A stretch of 64,000 bases of DNA from Rotaria sordida (lineage: Eukaryota; Rotifera; Eurotatoria; Philodinida; Philodinidae), in NCBI GenBank assembly GCA_905250125.1, contig CAJNOL010000363.1:3928-67927 (forward strand), in the 5' to 3' direction. This document shows, piece by piece, positions 37,301 through 48,805 of the stretch. Positions within the stretch are counted from its first letter, which is position 1. Every line of letters starts with the position of its first letter. Both the position numbers and the translations under genes were made by a program. The notes under the pieces are model-generated. The model ran no database searches. It was not told the origin of the DNA and saw nothing but the letters and a program-made list of their open reading frames with translations.

Positions 37301-39317
37301 TTTTTCTTCATCAAATTGATTATCTGAATTTGTCTCGTTTGTTTCCTTCTAAGCATCAGAAAGATGATAAAGACATTTATGCTTTATCTAGCGAGGGAGC
37401 CCGCTCAGGTGTTTCTTTCTAACTTCAAGGATTTGAGTACATAGAAAAATTCTGAAAAGTTTATTTGAGGTAGGAAGCTTTTAAAAAAAACAAAATTCAT
37501 ATCCATGAAGAAGAGTCTACATGTTGAAAGTCTCCATTTCTCGAAGAGATTTTTCTCAAAGCATTGTAATATTTATATGGAAGTCACTCTAGTTGAATTC
37601 TCGTATATACGTAAAGTACCGAATATTTTATTTTCATAAAAACATACAGATTGATATGTATACGAAAAAAAAAATCCGATAGTTAATTTAAGAATTATTT
37701 GTACGATCTAATTGTTGTCGTTGGTCATCCTCTCAAATTGCAATAGCATGTATTAGATTCATATTCGAAATTTGGTATGTTTAATTTTTTGTCTTTGAAC
37801 GATTTCACAATCAAACATAAGTTTAATAGATGAAAATATCAAATCAAAACAAAAAAAAAAGAAACATGCCTTTAAGTGTAATATCGATTAGTATTCTTCG
37901 ATTCAATTGTTATCCCGCCCCTCAATCAATATAAATTGTAGCTTTTCACACTTTACTTAACTCATAGTGAGATAAATATCGATCAATAAAGCAACAATAA
38001 TTACATCACACTTTAGTCATCTCAAGGTTAATTGACTATGAACACGTGAAATAAAATCATAAGAAAAATTATTTTGAAAAAAAGTATAATCACTTAATTC
38101 AAAGAAGACCACCTATTGTGAATTATTAGTTATCAATGCCATTCCTTTTGTTTTTATTTAAATCTATCGATAACACATTTTTTTCTCATAATTCCATTCT
38201 TGCCATATACACATATATATATGTCTACATTCATTTGATATAATCATTGATCAAAAGTAACAGTCACTACCACAGCATGTTATCACGAGAAACATAATTA
38301 GCCTTTTATATTGTCTTTCCTGTCATAAACAATTTCAATATAGTGACCTATCATCATCGATCGAATAATTTTAAATCCTTTTTTTTTAAGAATAAATCAT
38401 TTATGCATTTTTTATTTCAGGATGTCGTCTGTGCATCGATAGATGTAAAGATCAAAAGAGTAAATAATAATCAGCTTTATAAAGGATGTAGTTGTTCCAA
38501 TTAATAAAACAACAACAACAACAGTAGAAAAAAAAATGTTCAATCGAACGTTAATATTTAAAAAAAAAAGCGAGTTCGTCCTCGTCCTTTTTTTTTTCTT
38601 TTTTGTTAGATTTATTCTAATTATAGAAGAATTGCCTGCCGACTAATGGAAGGGGGAGATATATGTTGAGTTCTAATTAGTATATATATATATATATATA
38701 TTGGTAAAAAAGAACAACACGTTAACGGAAATCATAGCTGAAAGTCTGTAATAAGAACATCATCATCTTTAATTGGACGCGTGCGATAGAGCAGATGTCT
38801 TTATGTTAAAAACATATTTCTTGTCGTTGAGAGAAAGAAATAAAGTAGAGATTAGCATCTCTCTCTCTATTGAAGAGATCAGGTGAAAACAGTATCGAAA
38901 TGAGAAGATAATTGTCCTTTCTTTTCCACTCTTCACTTAATAATCATCATGCCGCAAGGCTTTTAACTGTGTAATATATGTATGCATGAAGAACAGTATA
39001 GTGATCATAAACACAGCTTCGTCCTTTGAAGATGATGAAATCACACTTGATTTGTCATACATATATATATATATATATATATCTGGATTCGTTTTACTTC
39101 TTTGCTCAAAAACACTTTCGTTTATTTTTTTCATGAAGAAAAATTGTTTTCTACAACTGAATGATTACGTAACTTCAAATAAAAACAAAAAAAAGGTGTC
39201 TAGAGTTTGGCGATTCAAAAAAAAAAACTGAAATCGTAACCGTTAAATCCTCAGATAGATACAAAAATTGTTGAGATTAAAAATCTCAGTATATATGTAT
39301 AATATTGTTTTATTTAA

Positions 39318-39795
39318 GATCCCCATCCCCTCAAAAAAGTCAGAATGATCAAAATTAAGATAAATGCATGGAAAGATAGCCCGTCATTTTTTTGTTTTTT
39401 TTCCTCAGTTCACAATATATGTAAAGATGCTAGTTTTTCCAATTAGGCTTTTTTTTTTGGTTATTTATATAGGCATTTATATAAATTGACGATAATTTTT
39501 CGAGGATTTTTTCAGTCATCGAAATTTCGATTCCATGAAAAGTGGATATTTAAAAAATCAGATCTCGTCATGCTCTGCTCTTTCCAACACAAAAAAAATT
39601 TAAATATATTGGATGGATTTCGGAATCTGAGAAACTTGGAATGCTAAATCACCTATTTTTAACCCTTGATTTGGTCAATATCTACCTTAAAACTCATTTT
39701 ATTATAGCTTTCCCATTTCAGTCTCAATATATTCTCCAATTTTCAGGTCATTTGGACGTTCCTGGACTGAGATCGATTTTTGAGGGATGGAGATC
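39318..39795. mobile_element. 478-bp MITE with TTAA duplication, family T copy 1
   Basis: Ends GATCCCCATCCCCTCAAAAA and TTTTTGAGGGATGGAGATC are inverted repeats and are flanked by TTAA on both sides (39314-39317 and 39796-39799), as in piggyBac-type elements. Shares blocks in the same order with the element at 44550-45265 (CAAAATTAAGATAAAT, TTATATAAA, ACCCTTGATTTGGT, GATCGATTTTTGAGGG). Confidence 0.75.
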
Positions 39796-40217
39796 TTAAG
39801 TTGTCTTTAATCTCAATTTCGAAATTTTCGTATTTATCTGATAATTTAACGGTTCCGGTTTCGTGTGATCTTTCTCACTTCTAGTAACCGGAATTGCGCT
39901 TCCGGTTTCAGGTAATTTTTGACATTACCACCGAAATCTAGTCCCGAGATGACCAAGATCGGAGAGTGGGGAAGAGTCGAACAATTTTTTTTGGGGGGGA
40001 ATTGATAAGCACAAAACACTGAAGAATAATGTAGAATATATAGAATAGGAAATTTGTTTATTCGCTCTTTTAGATTTTATTTAAATAATATAAAGCAAAA
40101 AAAAAAAAAAAGAATGTTATTTTTGTTTTTTTTGTTTATTTTCTTGCATATAAATACACATAGACAGGAAAAGAACTTTTTCACAACTATATTTGTTCAA
40201 AAATTAGAATTTTTCAT

Positions 40218-41082
40218 CTAATTAACAGCATATGATGATGATGGTGGTGGTGGTGGTGGTGGTAATGGCCAAAAATTATTTGGATGATTTGTATAATCCA
40301 TTACATGTCCATATGGTGATGATGATGTAGCATCAATAATAAATGAATTTGAATTTGTTGATGATGGTGCTGATGATGATGTTGGTTGTTGTTGTTGTTG
40401 TTGTTGTTCGTGTTTTACTAAAAACATAGAATCAGTAGATTTATTGTTCATCGATCGTGATGTACGATGATGTGGTGATAAATTTGGGTTAGAGGGTTGG
40501 GAAGACGACGATGAATGATGACTAACATTTTTAACAACTTTTTTTTGTTTACTTCGTTTATTTTGAAACCAAATTTTGACCTAAAATAATGAATAAAAGT
40601 TTTTTTTTATGTTTCAAAAAGACAAAAAAAAAATCCAATTATTCTACTTGTGTTTGTGTAAGTCCAAGTGATGCAGCTAATTCAGCACGTTCAGGTAAAG
40701 CAAGATATTGTGTACGTTGAAAACGTTTATTAAGTACTTGTAATTGCATACTTGAATAAATTGTTCTTGGTTTACGAATTTTTTTTCCTTTTATTGTTAA
40801 TTTTGGTGGATTATCATAATGAGATGATTTATCATCAACTAAATTTGAATCAATTGTTAATGATGAATATGGTATATTATATGGATATGAATAATTTGAT
40901 GAATAAAATTGTTCTTGTGATATTGGATATGCATTATGAATAAAATTTGAATATTGTTGATTTGATATATTTATTGATGATGATGTTCGTTGTTCTTGAT
41001 TAGTAAAATCAAGAAATGCATTTGATGATGATGATGACGATGATGGTGGTGGAAGTGCTTGGATTGGTTCATTATGCATCAT
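40218..41082 (-). CDS. Dlx: Distal-less / Dlx homeobox transcription factor, 2 exons
   Basis: DNA-binding developmental regulator of the Distal-less class (appendage, sensory and neural patterning in animals). Exon 1 (41082-40648) and exon 2 (40580-40218) are separated by a 67-bp intron that splits the homeodomain between TQTQ and VKIWFQ; together 265 residues. The homeodomain spans about residues 103-162, with [38 protein letters not shown] and [14 protein letters not shown], nearly identical to Dlx proteins; Gln50 and Asn51 of the recognition helix are present. Flanks are Ser- and Tyr-rich before it and Gln- and Pro-rich (7-Gln and 8-Pro runs) after it. It is a single copy here, not the paired Dlx arrangement of vertebrates. 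Confidence 0.95.
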
Positions 41083-42474
41083 TTCTTTCTTTTTTTCTTC
41101 TTCTTTTTTTTTTTTCTTTTCGTTTTGGATAATTTCGATAGTTATAATTTGTACGATGAAATAATAATAATAGCAATGAATAAGAAATTAATGAAGTTAG
41201 ACGAGCGTAAGCGTAATTTCCCTTGGATAATTACGGTTGACGATGCATTGATGTATACAATACAAAGAAAGAAAAACGATCAATTGGGGAGTAAATTGTC
41301 TTTTTTTTTTTTTTTTTAAAAGATTAGGCTGATGATGATGATAATAATGATCTGCTTTTGGTTTCTTTTTTCTTTACAATAAGTTGACGATAAGCTATAT
41401 GTGTTCGTTTCATCGATAATAATTAGGGGTAATTTGAGAAAGAAAACGGGAGACAGAGAGAGAGAGAAAATATTTTCTTTTGCTCTATCAGATTTCATCC
41501 AATAGGAAAATCATGTGAATACTTTCAAAAAGAAGATATTTCATTGGTTACATTGATGAATAGTATTTCAAAAGAAGTAAAAAAAAAAAAGAATTCTTTT
41601 TATGCTACTCAAGAAATTGACAGAGTAAAAAAAAGAAAAACGTGGGGTTATATTGACTTCCTTTAGATTTTATATAGAAAGTTTGAAGAGCTTGTATGTC
41701 GAGAATAGGTATTTATATTATGCATATTAAAAAAAAAAAAAGAAAATAATAATTGATCAATGTGCATAGATCATGATTCTTACTGTCTAATCAATTGTAA
41801 AGTCTAAAGAAGATTTGAAATTTTACTTCTAAATATAAATTTTTGTTTTCTTGGCGATTTTAACATGAATTTGTAACGTTTTTTTTCTTTTTTACAGTGA
41901 TGCTTAATAAAAATAATTTATATGGATTGGAATTTCGGGCAAGGATATTAATATTTTTTGTCATTATTTACAAACTCATGCTGATCTTTCTCTTAAACTT
42001 AAAATAAACATAAACCCTAAGACATCCAGTCACGATTCATATAGAACCAAAGAAAAAAAAAAGATTTCTTTTCCGTTCTCTTTTCCTGTATAAATGCGTA
42101 CATTATAATTATAACGAAAGCACAACGGATGTCATGTTTGAGTTTGTCCATCAATATAAAGCATTATATTTAAATTACAGTTTGCATTGCAAAAAAACCG
42201 TTCTTTTGTACTCATTTCTATGCCTTTAACCTTATTGATAAAAGAAGAAAAAACTACACAACAAGGTTATTTTGGAATGAAGAGTTCGTTTATTCTTTAC
42301 CTGACGTTTACTACTTGAAATTCTATGAAATAAGTATTTCAAGTGAGAAGTCAGGATATAAAAAAAATGAAAATTATTTTCATTTGTTTATTTCCTTTCA
42401 TTTTCTATTTTATTAGAAAAAAGAAAAACAACAAGAAATAACAAGTATGACTAGTTATAGTCAAAACAACTAGA
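41083..42474. other. Intergenic between Dlx and NOP58
   Basis: AT-rich with A/T homopolymers and a GA run near 41450-41467. No coding region recognised; probably holds the Dlx promoter and the NOP58 3' UTR. Confidence 0.45.
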
Positions 42475-45400
42475 TTAAACAACAAATGATTTATTCATGT
42501 TATCACTTTTAAATCGTTTATTAGCACCACCTCGTCCACCAAAATCGGAATAGCGTTTATGAGGCAATGTTGAAGCTTGATCTTGATTAAATTGTCCTTT
42601 TTCACTATTTATCAAAAACAAATAATTAAAAAAAAAAAAATAGAAAAATTAATTGATAACATACGAATTTTTTTGATATTTTTCAAATTTTGCTTGCATT
42701 TTACCCGTACCTGATATACGTTTTGTCTTAAAAAAAAAAATAAAAATGAGATTGTTTTCGTTTCATCTAAATTATCTATACCGCATTTTGTTCAAGTATT
42801 GAAAATTTCTTTTCTAAATCTGCACGTTGTTCTATACCTAATGTTGCTTCTGTACCTTCGCCGAGTGCATCAACACGTATAGCTAATGCTGCTTTTGCAG
42901 CTAACATTCGACTAACTTTGCCTTTAAGTTTAGCAGATGTTTGACCAACTAATGATGCATGATAAATTAAACCATATTTTGGTGTATCATGTTTTGTTTT
43001 CATTGCACGAAATAAAGCTTTTTCAGCACCTAATATTTGTACAGTTGATGCTGGATGTTTAGCAAGATTAAGTAATGATCCAGCATGTGATATAAGTCGT
43101 GCACCAACAAGTTCACCAACAAGAACAGTTAAATTAGGTGCAACAGCCATCATACGATTTTTAAGATATTCAAATAATTGTGTACGATAATCAGATATTT
43201 CAATAACCTTACAATAAGAAAAAGTTTTTTTTTTTTTTTTTTTTTATTATAAAAATTCAATAAAACCAATAATCTCAGTATGGGACCGTTCAACCTGTGT
43301 ATGGAATTCAGACTGGGGCGGTAACTAACGTCATCATAGATTATTGGTAAAATTTTCTTTATGTTAGATTCGAACATGAGACATATAGTTTTTTCTCATA
43401 CGAAACCATTCAACTAAACATACTTGTGAACAAAGATGACGAATATTTGTTATATCTTCTTCAGATATTTCTGTACCCATTGATATTTCAGCTGCTTCTT
43501 TTACTTGTGCTTCGACATCTGATGGTAATATGTCGGATAGATCAAGTTCAGCTGCAAGTGTTCGATAACCTATATTCAATAAAATATAAAGGAAATTTAT
43601 TAAAAAAAAAAAAAAAGAAGTAAACCTATTCGTTGAACTGTTTTGCAAAAAGCAATATTATCTTGAATAATTTTAGCTAATTCAGGAAAATGCCAACCAT
43701 ACCATTCTTTACAACGCATTATATAATTATTGACTTCTTTATCAAGATCATCCAATAAAGCTATTGAAAAAATAAATAAATAAATAAATAAATAAAATTA
43801 ACAAATAGAATAATACATACAGATTGCTTGAACAATCATTGTATCAACTTTATCAGGAGAAAATTTCAATTTGTATCGAGATAAACTAAAAATTCAATAA
43901 TAATTTTGAAATAAATCATTACATTGAATAGTATTATCAGCGAATATATGAGCACAAAAAAACAAAATGATCAGATTATTCTCTTGTATAAGAAAGTTCT
44001 TTAAATTTCACATCTAGCTTATGCTTTAACAAGGAAAGTTTTCCAACTGTTCAATCGCTTTTGAGTCAAGATTCACCTTGAAAGGAGTTCGTATCCATAG
44101 CTTATTCATATGAAGATACTGCATTTTTCAAATAAACGCCGTGCTCCGCAGAGTCCATGTACTTCGACTAGACTCTCACTATACTTCCGGAGCTCAGGCG
44201 GTAGGGAAACACTGCACTACGCTGTTTCTTCTCGTTGGACTCCGTGTTCTCTGGGAGTACCAGGGTACATCATTTTCCCCTTGAGTCTCACTCAAGGTAG
44301 ATGGGCTCTACCCTGCACATTTGTTAGACGATTCGTCTGAGAAATGCGTAGAGTGTACTAGTCACCAATAGAAAAAACCGGCGAAAAAGTATCTCATATC
44401 TTCGGGGCGACTATCCTATTTCGATCAGAAAACTTAAGTAAATCAAAAGATCTGAAATTTTCACAATAAACTACTCTAGTTAAGGCTTGTCTCTATGCAA
44501 AGTTTCAAGTTGAAAATCACTTTTTTCTGTTACCACAGCATTTATTTAAGGCCACCCCCGTCAAAAAAAGTCAATTTTCGTGAGAATTGTCAAAATTGAG
44601 ATAAATACATAGGAAAATTGTTCGGCGTCTGCTCTTTCGAAATCAATAAAAATTTTTCCTAAAACCTCCATTTTTTCTAGAAATATTTTAGAATTTCAGA
44701 GAACCAGTTTTTGAAAAACCAGCAGTTTTTTGAAATATCCAAAAATCTTTTTCGTTTTTTTCTCATTTTTCGCTTTCTCGTACGCGCATCCCAAATTTCT
44801 CTTTCATAGTTCGTCCAATGTATTAATATTTGCTTCTTGTTTGAAAGAGCACGTCAAGATGTAGTGCAGTACAGAGTCCTTTTTTTTAAATTAAGCTTGT
44901 TTTTTATTATATATACAAACACTTATATAAACAGACCACCATTTTTAGGGAGTTTTTTGAGTCATTGAACTTGTCAGGCCTTTTCTCCGCTTAAAAGGTA
45001 ATAATTTAAAAACAAAAAAGACTCTGTACTGCACTGCATCTTGAGATGCTCTTTCAAACAAAAAAAAAAATTTTAATATATTGAATGAGCTTTGACCGAG
45101 AAAAATGAATTGCCAAATGAACTACTATTGACCCTTGTTTGGTTCATATCTCTGTCAAACATCAGGGTATCGAGCTGAAAATTTTACCACAGCCTCCACA
45201 CATCAGCCCATTTGAATGTGCCTGGAGCTGGGATCGATTTTTGAGGGGGGAGGGGGGCGGTGGTCTTAAAAATTTTCCTCTATTTTTCATAAAAGAATAT
45301 TTTAACTCAAAGTGTTTATCGATTATATAGTAATCGAACTAAAGTCATAGATAGATGGGTAAACTACCACCACACAAAAATAGATATTTGATTTTTTTTT

Positions 45401-46163
45401 AAATTTCCGATGGTCCCAAATCAATTTTTGGGAATGTCACCGTCTGATTTCTTGACAATAAGTTCTTCATCATAATTTCACCTGCCGAAAACATCTCAGG
45501 TCAAACAATTAATTCATATAGATTGCTTATCAATGAATTCGATTTATTTTTGAAATGATTTTATACCTATGTGCTAAACCAATACGCATAGCAGCTAATT
45601 CTTTTTCATCAATTTGTAATAGACTATCAGCTTGTGAACGAATAACCCGCATAAGATCTTGTACTGAACTATTGCATACACAATCGAAACTAAATTTTTC
45701 CTAGAATAAATTTATATTTATTGTATTGATATATATATATATATAGTAAAACAAACTTTAATAGCTTTGCCAAGTGTAGAATCAGCAACAAGTAATTGTC
45801 CCTGTACATCAGAATCAACAAGACGTTTAAGTAATTTTTTTAATGGTTTAGAGATTTTTCCTTCAACTGCTGCTGTTGCTGCTGCAAGTGCTTGTGTTGT
45901 ATCATCGAATTTTTCAAAATGTGTTAATTTTAATCTAAATAAAAGAAAAAATAGAATCTTATTCAAATAAATATATGCATACACTTTAGCAGCTCTTTCT
46001 GGTGATTCGAAATCAACATATAAATTTTGTGTTTCCTGTAATTTTTTTTCATCAAGTAACTAAATGTAAAAAATTTTATTAAAATGAAATAAACGATTAA
46101 GAAAAAAAAAGAATAAACTTTAAATATGGCATAGCCAGCTGATGTTTCAAATAAAATAAGCAT
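42475..46163 (-). CDS. NOP58: NOP58, box C/D snoRNP core protein, 10 exons
   Basis: Core protein of box C/D snoRNPs, which guide 2'-O-methylation of rRNA in the nucleolus, binding with fibrillarin, NOP56 and SNU13. Exons 46163-46119, 46059-45983, 45934-45757, 45700-45567, 43885-43821, 43760-43626, 43569-43424, 43207-42782, 42726-42665 and 42604-42475 join to 465 residues. The N-terminal domain starts [15 protein letters not shown]. The coiled coil includes [14 protein letters not shown] and [14 protein letters not shown]. The Nop domain has [20 protein letters not shown] and [13 protein letters not shown], followed by [15 protein letters not shown]. After [16 protein letters not shown] the protein ends in about 50 residues with [14 protein letters not shown], lacking the long Lys/Glu-rich tail of human (529) and yeast (511) NOP58. 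Intron 4 (1.7 kb) carries a MITE. Confidence 0.95.
44120..44380. repeat. GC-richer insert-like block in NOP58 intron 4
   Basis: About 260 bp with much higher GC than the flanks (CGCCGTGCTCCGCAGAGTCC, CCTTGAGTCTCACTCAAGG). It looks like inserted DNA, but no terminal repeats, tRNA-like boxes or coding match were found. Confidence 0.35.
44550..45265. mobile_element. 716-bp foldback MITE with TTAA duplication, family T copy 2
   Basis: Ends GGCCACCCCCGTCAAAAAAA and TTTTTGAGG...GCGGTGGTC are inverted and are flanked by TTAA (44546-44549 and 45266-45269). It lies inside NOP58 intron 4. Internal arms carry TTTGAAAGAGCACGTCAAGA / CTTGAGATGCTCTTTCAAAC. Related to the copy at 39318-39795 but longer and better folded. 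Confidence 0.8.
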
Positions 46164-48805
46164 ATTGTTAATAGACTAAGACACAGACGATTGTTGAACT
46201 TTTTAGTTTTAAAATTTATCTGTTTTTTTTTTATACATCAAATGGTATCATATGGATTTACCAATCTTTATTCAGTATCTTGTACCTCTCAACAAATCTT
46301 AAAAGATGGCGCCTTGTTGCAGATCATATTATTGTAAAAATTAAATATTGTTCAGAAGATTTTTTTATTACAACTAGACTAATGTGAAATAGTATTGGTA
46401 TGTAAATCAAATATTTTTGTACAGAATTCAATGACTAATCGTTTTTAAAATTAAAAGGTTCATTATTCTTGCACAATTGAGCAGAAAATTTTTCTTTGCA
46501 GTCGAATATTATTTTAGAAACGAAAATAGTGTGTGAAGAATCGTCATAGTGTAATATCGAGAATTCCGACAGATTCAGAAACATGAATACACTTGATCAA
46601 ATAATTTGATTTTTTAAGGACAGAAAGCAAGGAAGGAAAAGTAAAATCCTATTGCATGTCAGGATTCATCAGCATATGTAAATATCTTCAGTAATCCACA
46701 GAAATTTAGTGCGCTGGAAAAATTATCATGTGTTACTCTCGCATCTATACTAGATTTTACTGTACGATTAAGTTTAATCCAAAAAAATGGAGGAAACTAT
46801 ATTCGCTAGATAAAAATAGACCATTTTGTGCAGAATTTCAAGTCCTATCTTTTGTTTAAAAAGAAGTATTTTAATCAAGGGGATAATAGAGAAGAAATCT
46901 TAAAAATACTAAGAAGTCGATTATTTATGACCCACCCTATATTTTGTAAATGATCATCATGAACATGATTTCGCATCTGTTTTAAAAAGATTTTTATTAT
47001 TGTTGAATTAAGAGCCCCCTCAGAAACGAACTTTGATATTTTCTCATCCGATTTCAACCAAAATTTCAGAGAATGGTAGTCTTGACTAGAATAACTAATG
47101 GTTAAAATATCTCCCCCAAATCTCAAAGATATGCACAAGTTCCAGTCAATTCATTACCCTTTACGCGGGGAAGGTTTTCACAATGAGGTTACTAGCTAAT
47201 CATGTCGGGGTGGTTTTTAAATTGTAGAGTGACCTTAGGGCTAGATCCTCACAGGCTCCGATTTTTGAATTGCCCTTTGTTTGATTTTTAAAAATATTTT
47301 TTCGAAAAATGTTCAAATTCAAAGTGCTAATAAATATGAAATATCTGAGTTTTTTTATTTCAGCAAAAGAGAAATTCAAAAATCGAAGCCTGTGAGGATC
47401 TAACTCTAACTATCCTTTATTTTGAACAAAAAAAAATTATCCATTCTCTATTGAGTCATTATTAAGAAATTCTTCCCCGCGTAAACGATAAACTCGAAAA
47501 AATTGATTTTGAGAAAAACGAAAAACAAATTTAGAAATGGATTTTTTTATTCAAGCTCACAAAACAACATATGAAAATAGCATATTTTCAGAATTTTGTC
47601 GATTTTTAAAACAAAAAGTGCAACTATAAAATAAGTGGCATTATACAAATTGTAGAGCTTTTTACGCTGCATCTTCTGGTATGTTTTTTTTTATTCCATT
47701 GTACTAAAATAGAAAAGCAATGTTTTTCCGTTTTTGAAAGACTTCCAAAAATATCTCGAAAAACATGATAGTAGGTCCCCAATCTCCTTTGGTAAGTTTA
47801 TTAAAACCTGACCTTTTTAGGAAAAAAGGCATATATTTTCTGAAAGAGGAGGCTTCGGCGCATCTTACTATGATAAAATCTCAACTTCGAGTTTTCTTCG
47901 AAAAAATAGGTTTGCTGAGAGGTGGTCCCCCTTAAACTTAAAAAAAAATAGTAATTATTTTCTTCTGCAGAAAAAATAACGAATGTATTGAAGAGTGTAT
48001 TCGAATTATCTTTTCTAAATGTGTTATAATATGTATCTCATGTTACACTTTAATATATCATATACTATACATTAATATATAGTTTTTCAACAATCTTCTA
48101 TAAGATATACTACTAATCACGAGAAATTCTCTTGTATAATAGAAGATATTGAGAAACAACAATAGACAAAATCTGGAAAGTCAATTGTCTAACTATGTAA
48201 AACATAAAGAGGTAAGCAAAATATATACGAAACTATTAATAACAGCTAGCAGCTAACAGGATCTGCTCTTTCCGTTTTTGAAAGAAAGCTTATAGGCTGG
48301 ACATCATATTCATGTGAATATATCATTGATGAAAAATAATGCAAAAAGGTAGTAAATAGTTTTTTTTTACATTAAAAAAAACTCGTGAAGAAGATCGATA
48401 TCATTCATCATAATTTTTTTGACATTTAAATATTTTGATTGAGATCATATCTTTAATCGATATTCTTGGTAAAATATGTACGGACAAATTATCAAACTTC
48501 ATATAGATATGATACTTCTGTATACTATTGTATGTAAAATACACAATAAAGAAAATATTATCATGTTTCACATGTCAATTGCAGAAGTATTTTATTAAAA
48601 GAGTTATATAACAAAAATGAAATAGAATCTATAATTAACTTATTTTATTTTTGATTAATTTAAATTTTTATACATATAATTTATACTTGCCTAATTATAT
48701 TGTATGGCTTCTGTTGTTCTTTATTTATTAGAAAGGTACAGAGACAAGAAAAAAAAACAAACAAACAGATGCTCAAATATTTATGAAAAAAAATGTTCCT
48801 AAAAT
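46164..48805. repeat. Repeat-rich intergenic tract
   Basis: 2.6 kb between NOP58 and the K+ channel 3' end. It holds a mariner-like end near 46920-46945 (complement of TATAGGGTGGGTCATAAATA), a 326-bp inverted repeat (47160-47485) and an isolated MITE-type core near 47655-47690. No gene. The blocks look like several overlapping, decayed transposon fragments. Confidence 0.55.
47160..47485. mobile_element. 326-bp MITE-like inverted repeat with TTTACGCGGGGAAG ends
   Basis: Left end TTTACGCGGGGAAGG, right end CTTCCCCGCGTAAA. A second inner pair (AGATCCTCACAGGCT and AGCCTGTGAGGATCT) lies further in with matching order. No target duplication could be recognised. Non-coding. Confidence 0.65.

Larger units (their letters stand above)
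33317..40217. other. 6.9-kb gene-poor tract upstream of the disordered-protein gene and downstream of Dlx
   Basis: Very AT-rich; holds two MITEs (33955-34310 and 39318-39795), AT microsatellites (about 38680-38702 and 39060-39082) and many A/T homopolymers. No coding exon was recognised on either strand. As it flanks a homeobox gene, part of it could be regulatory. Confidence 0.5.

Noticed and set aside
41059-41319. ORF antisense to the Dlx start
   Set aside because: Phe-rich read-through of T homopolymers and the Ser-codon repeat of Dlx on the other strand.
43364-43430. Possible tRNA-like motif (AGATTCGAACATGAG) near NOP58 exon 7
   Set aside because: Only resembles a T-loop by chance; no acceptor stem, anticodon arm or A box at the right distance.
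42475-46163. Box C/D snoRNA genes in NOP58 introns
   Set aside because: In other animals NOP58 introns host snoRNAs; in a quick reading of introns here no convincing paired C and D boxes with a terminal stem were found.
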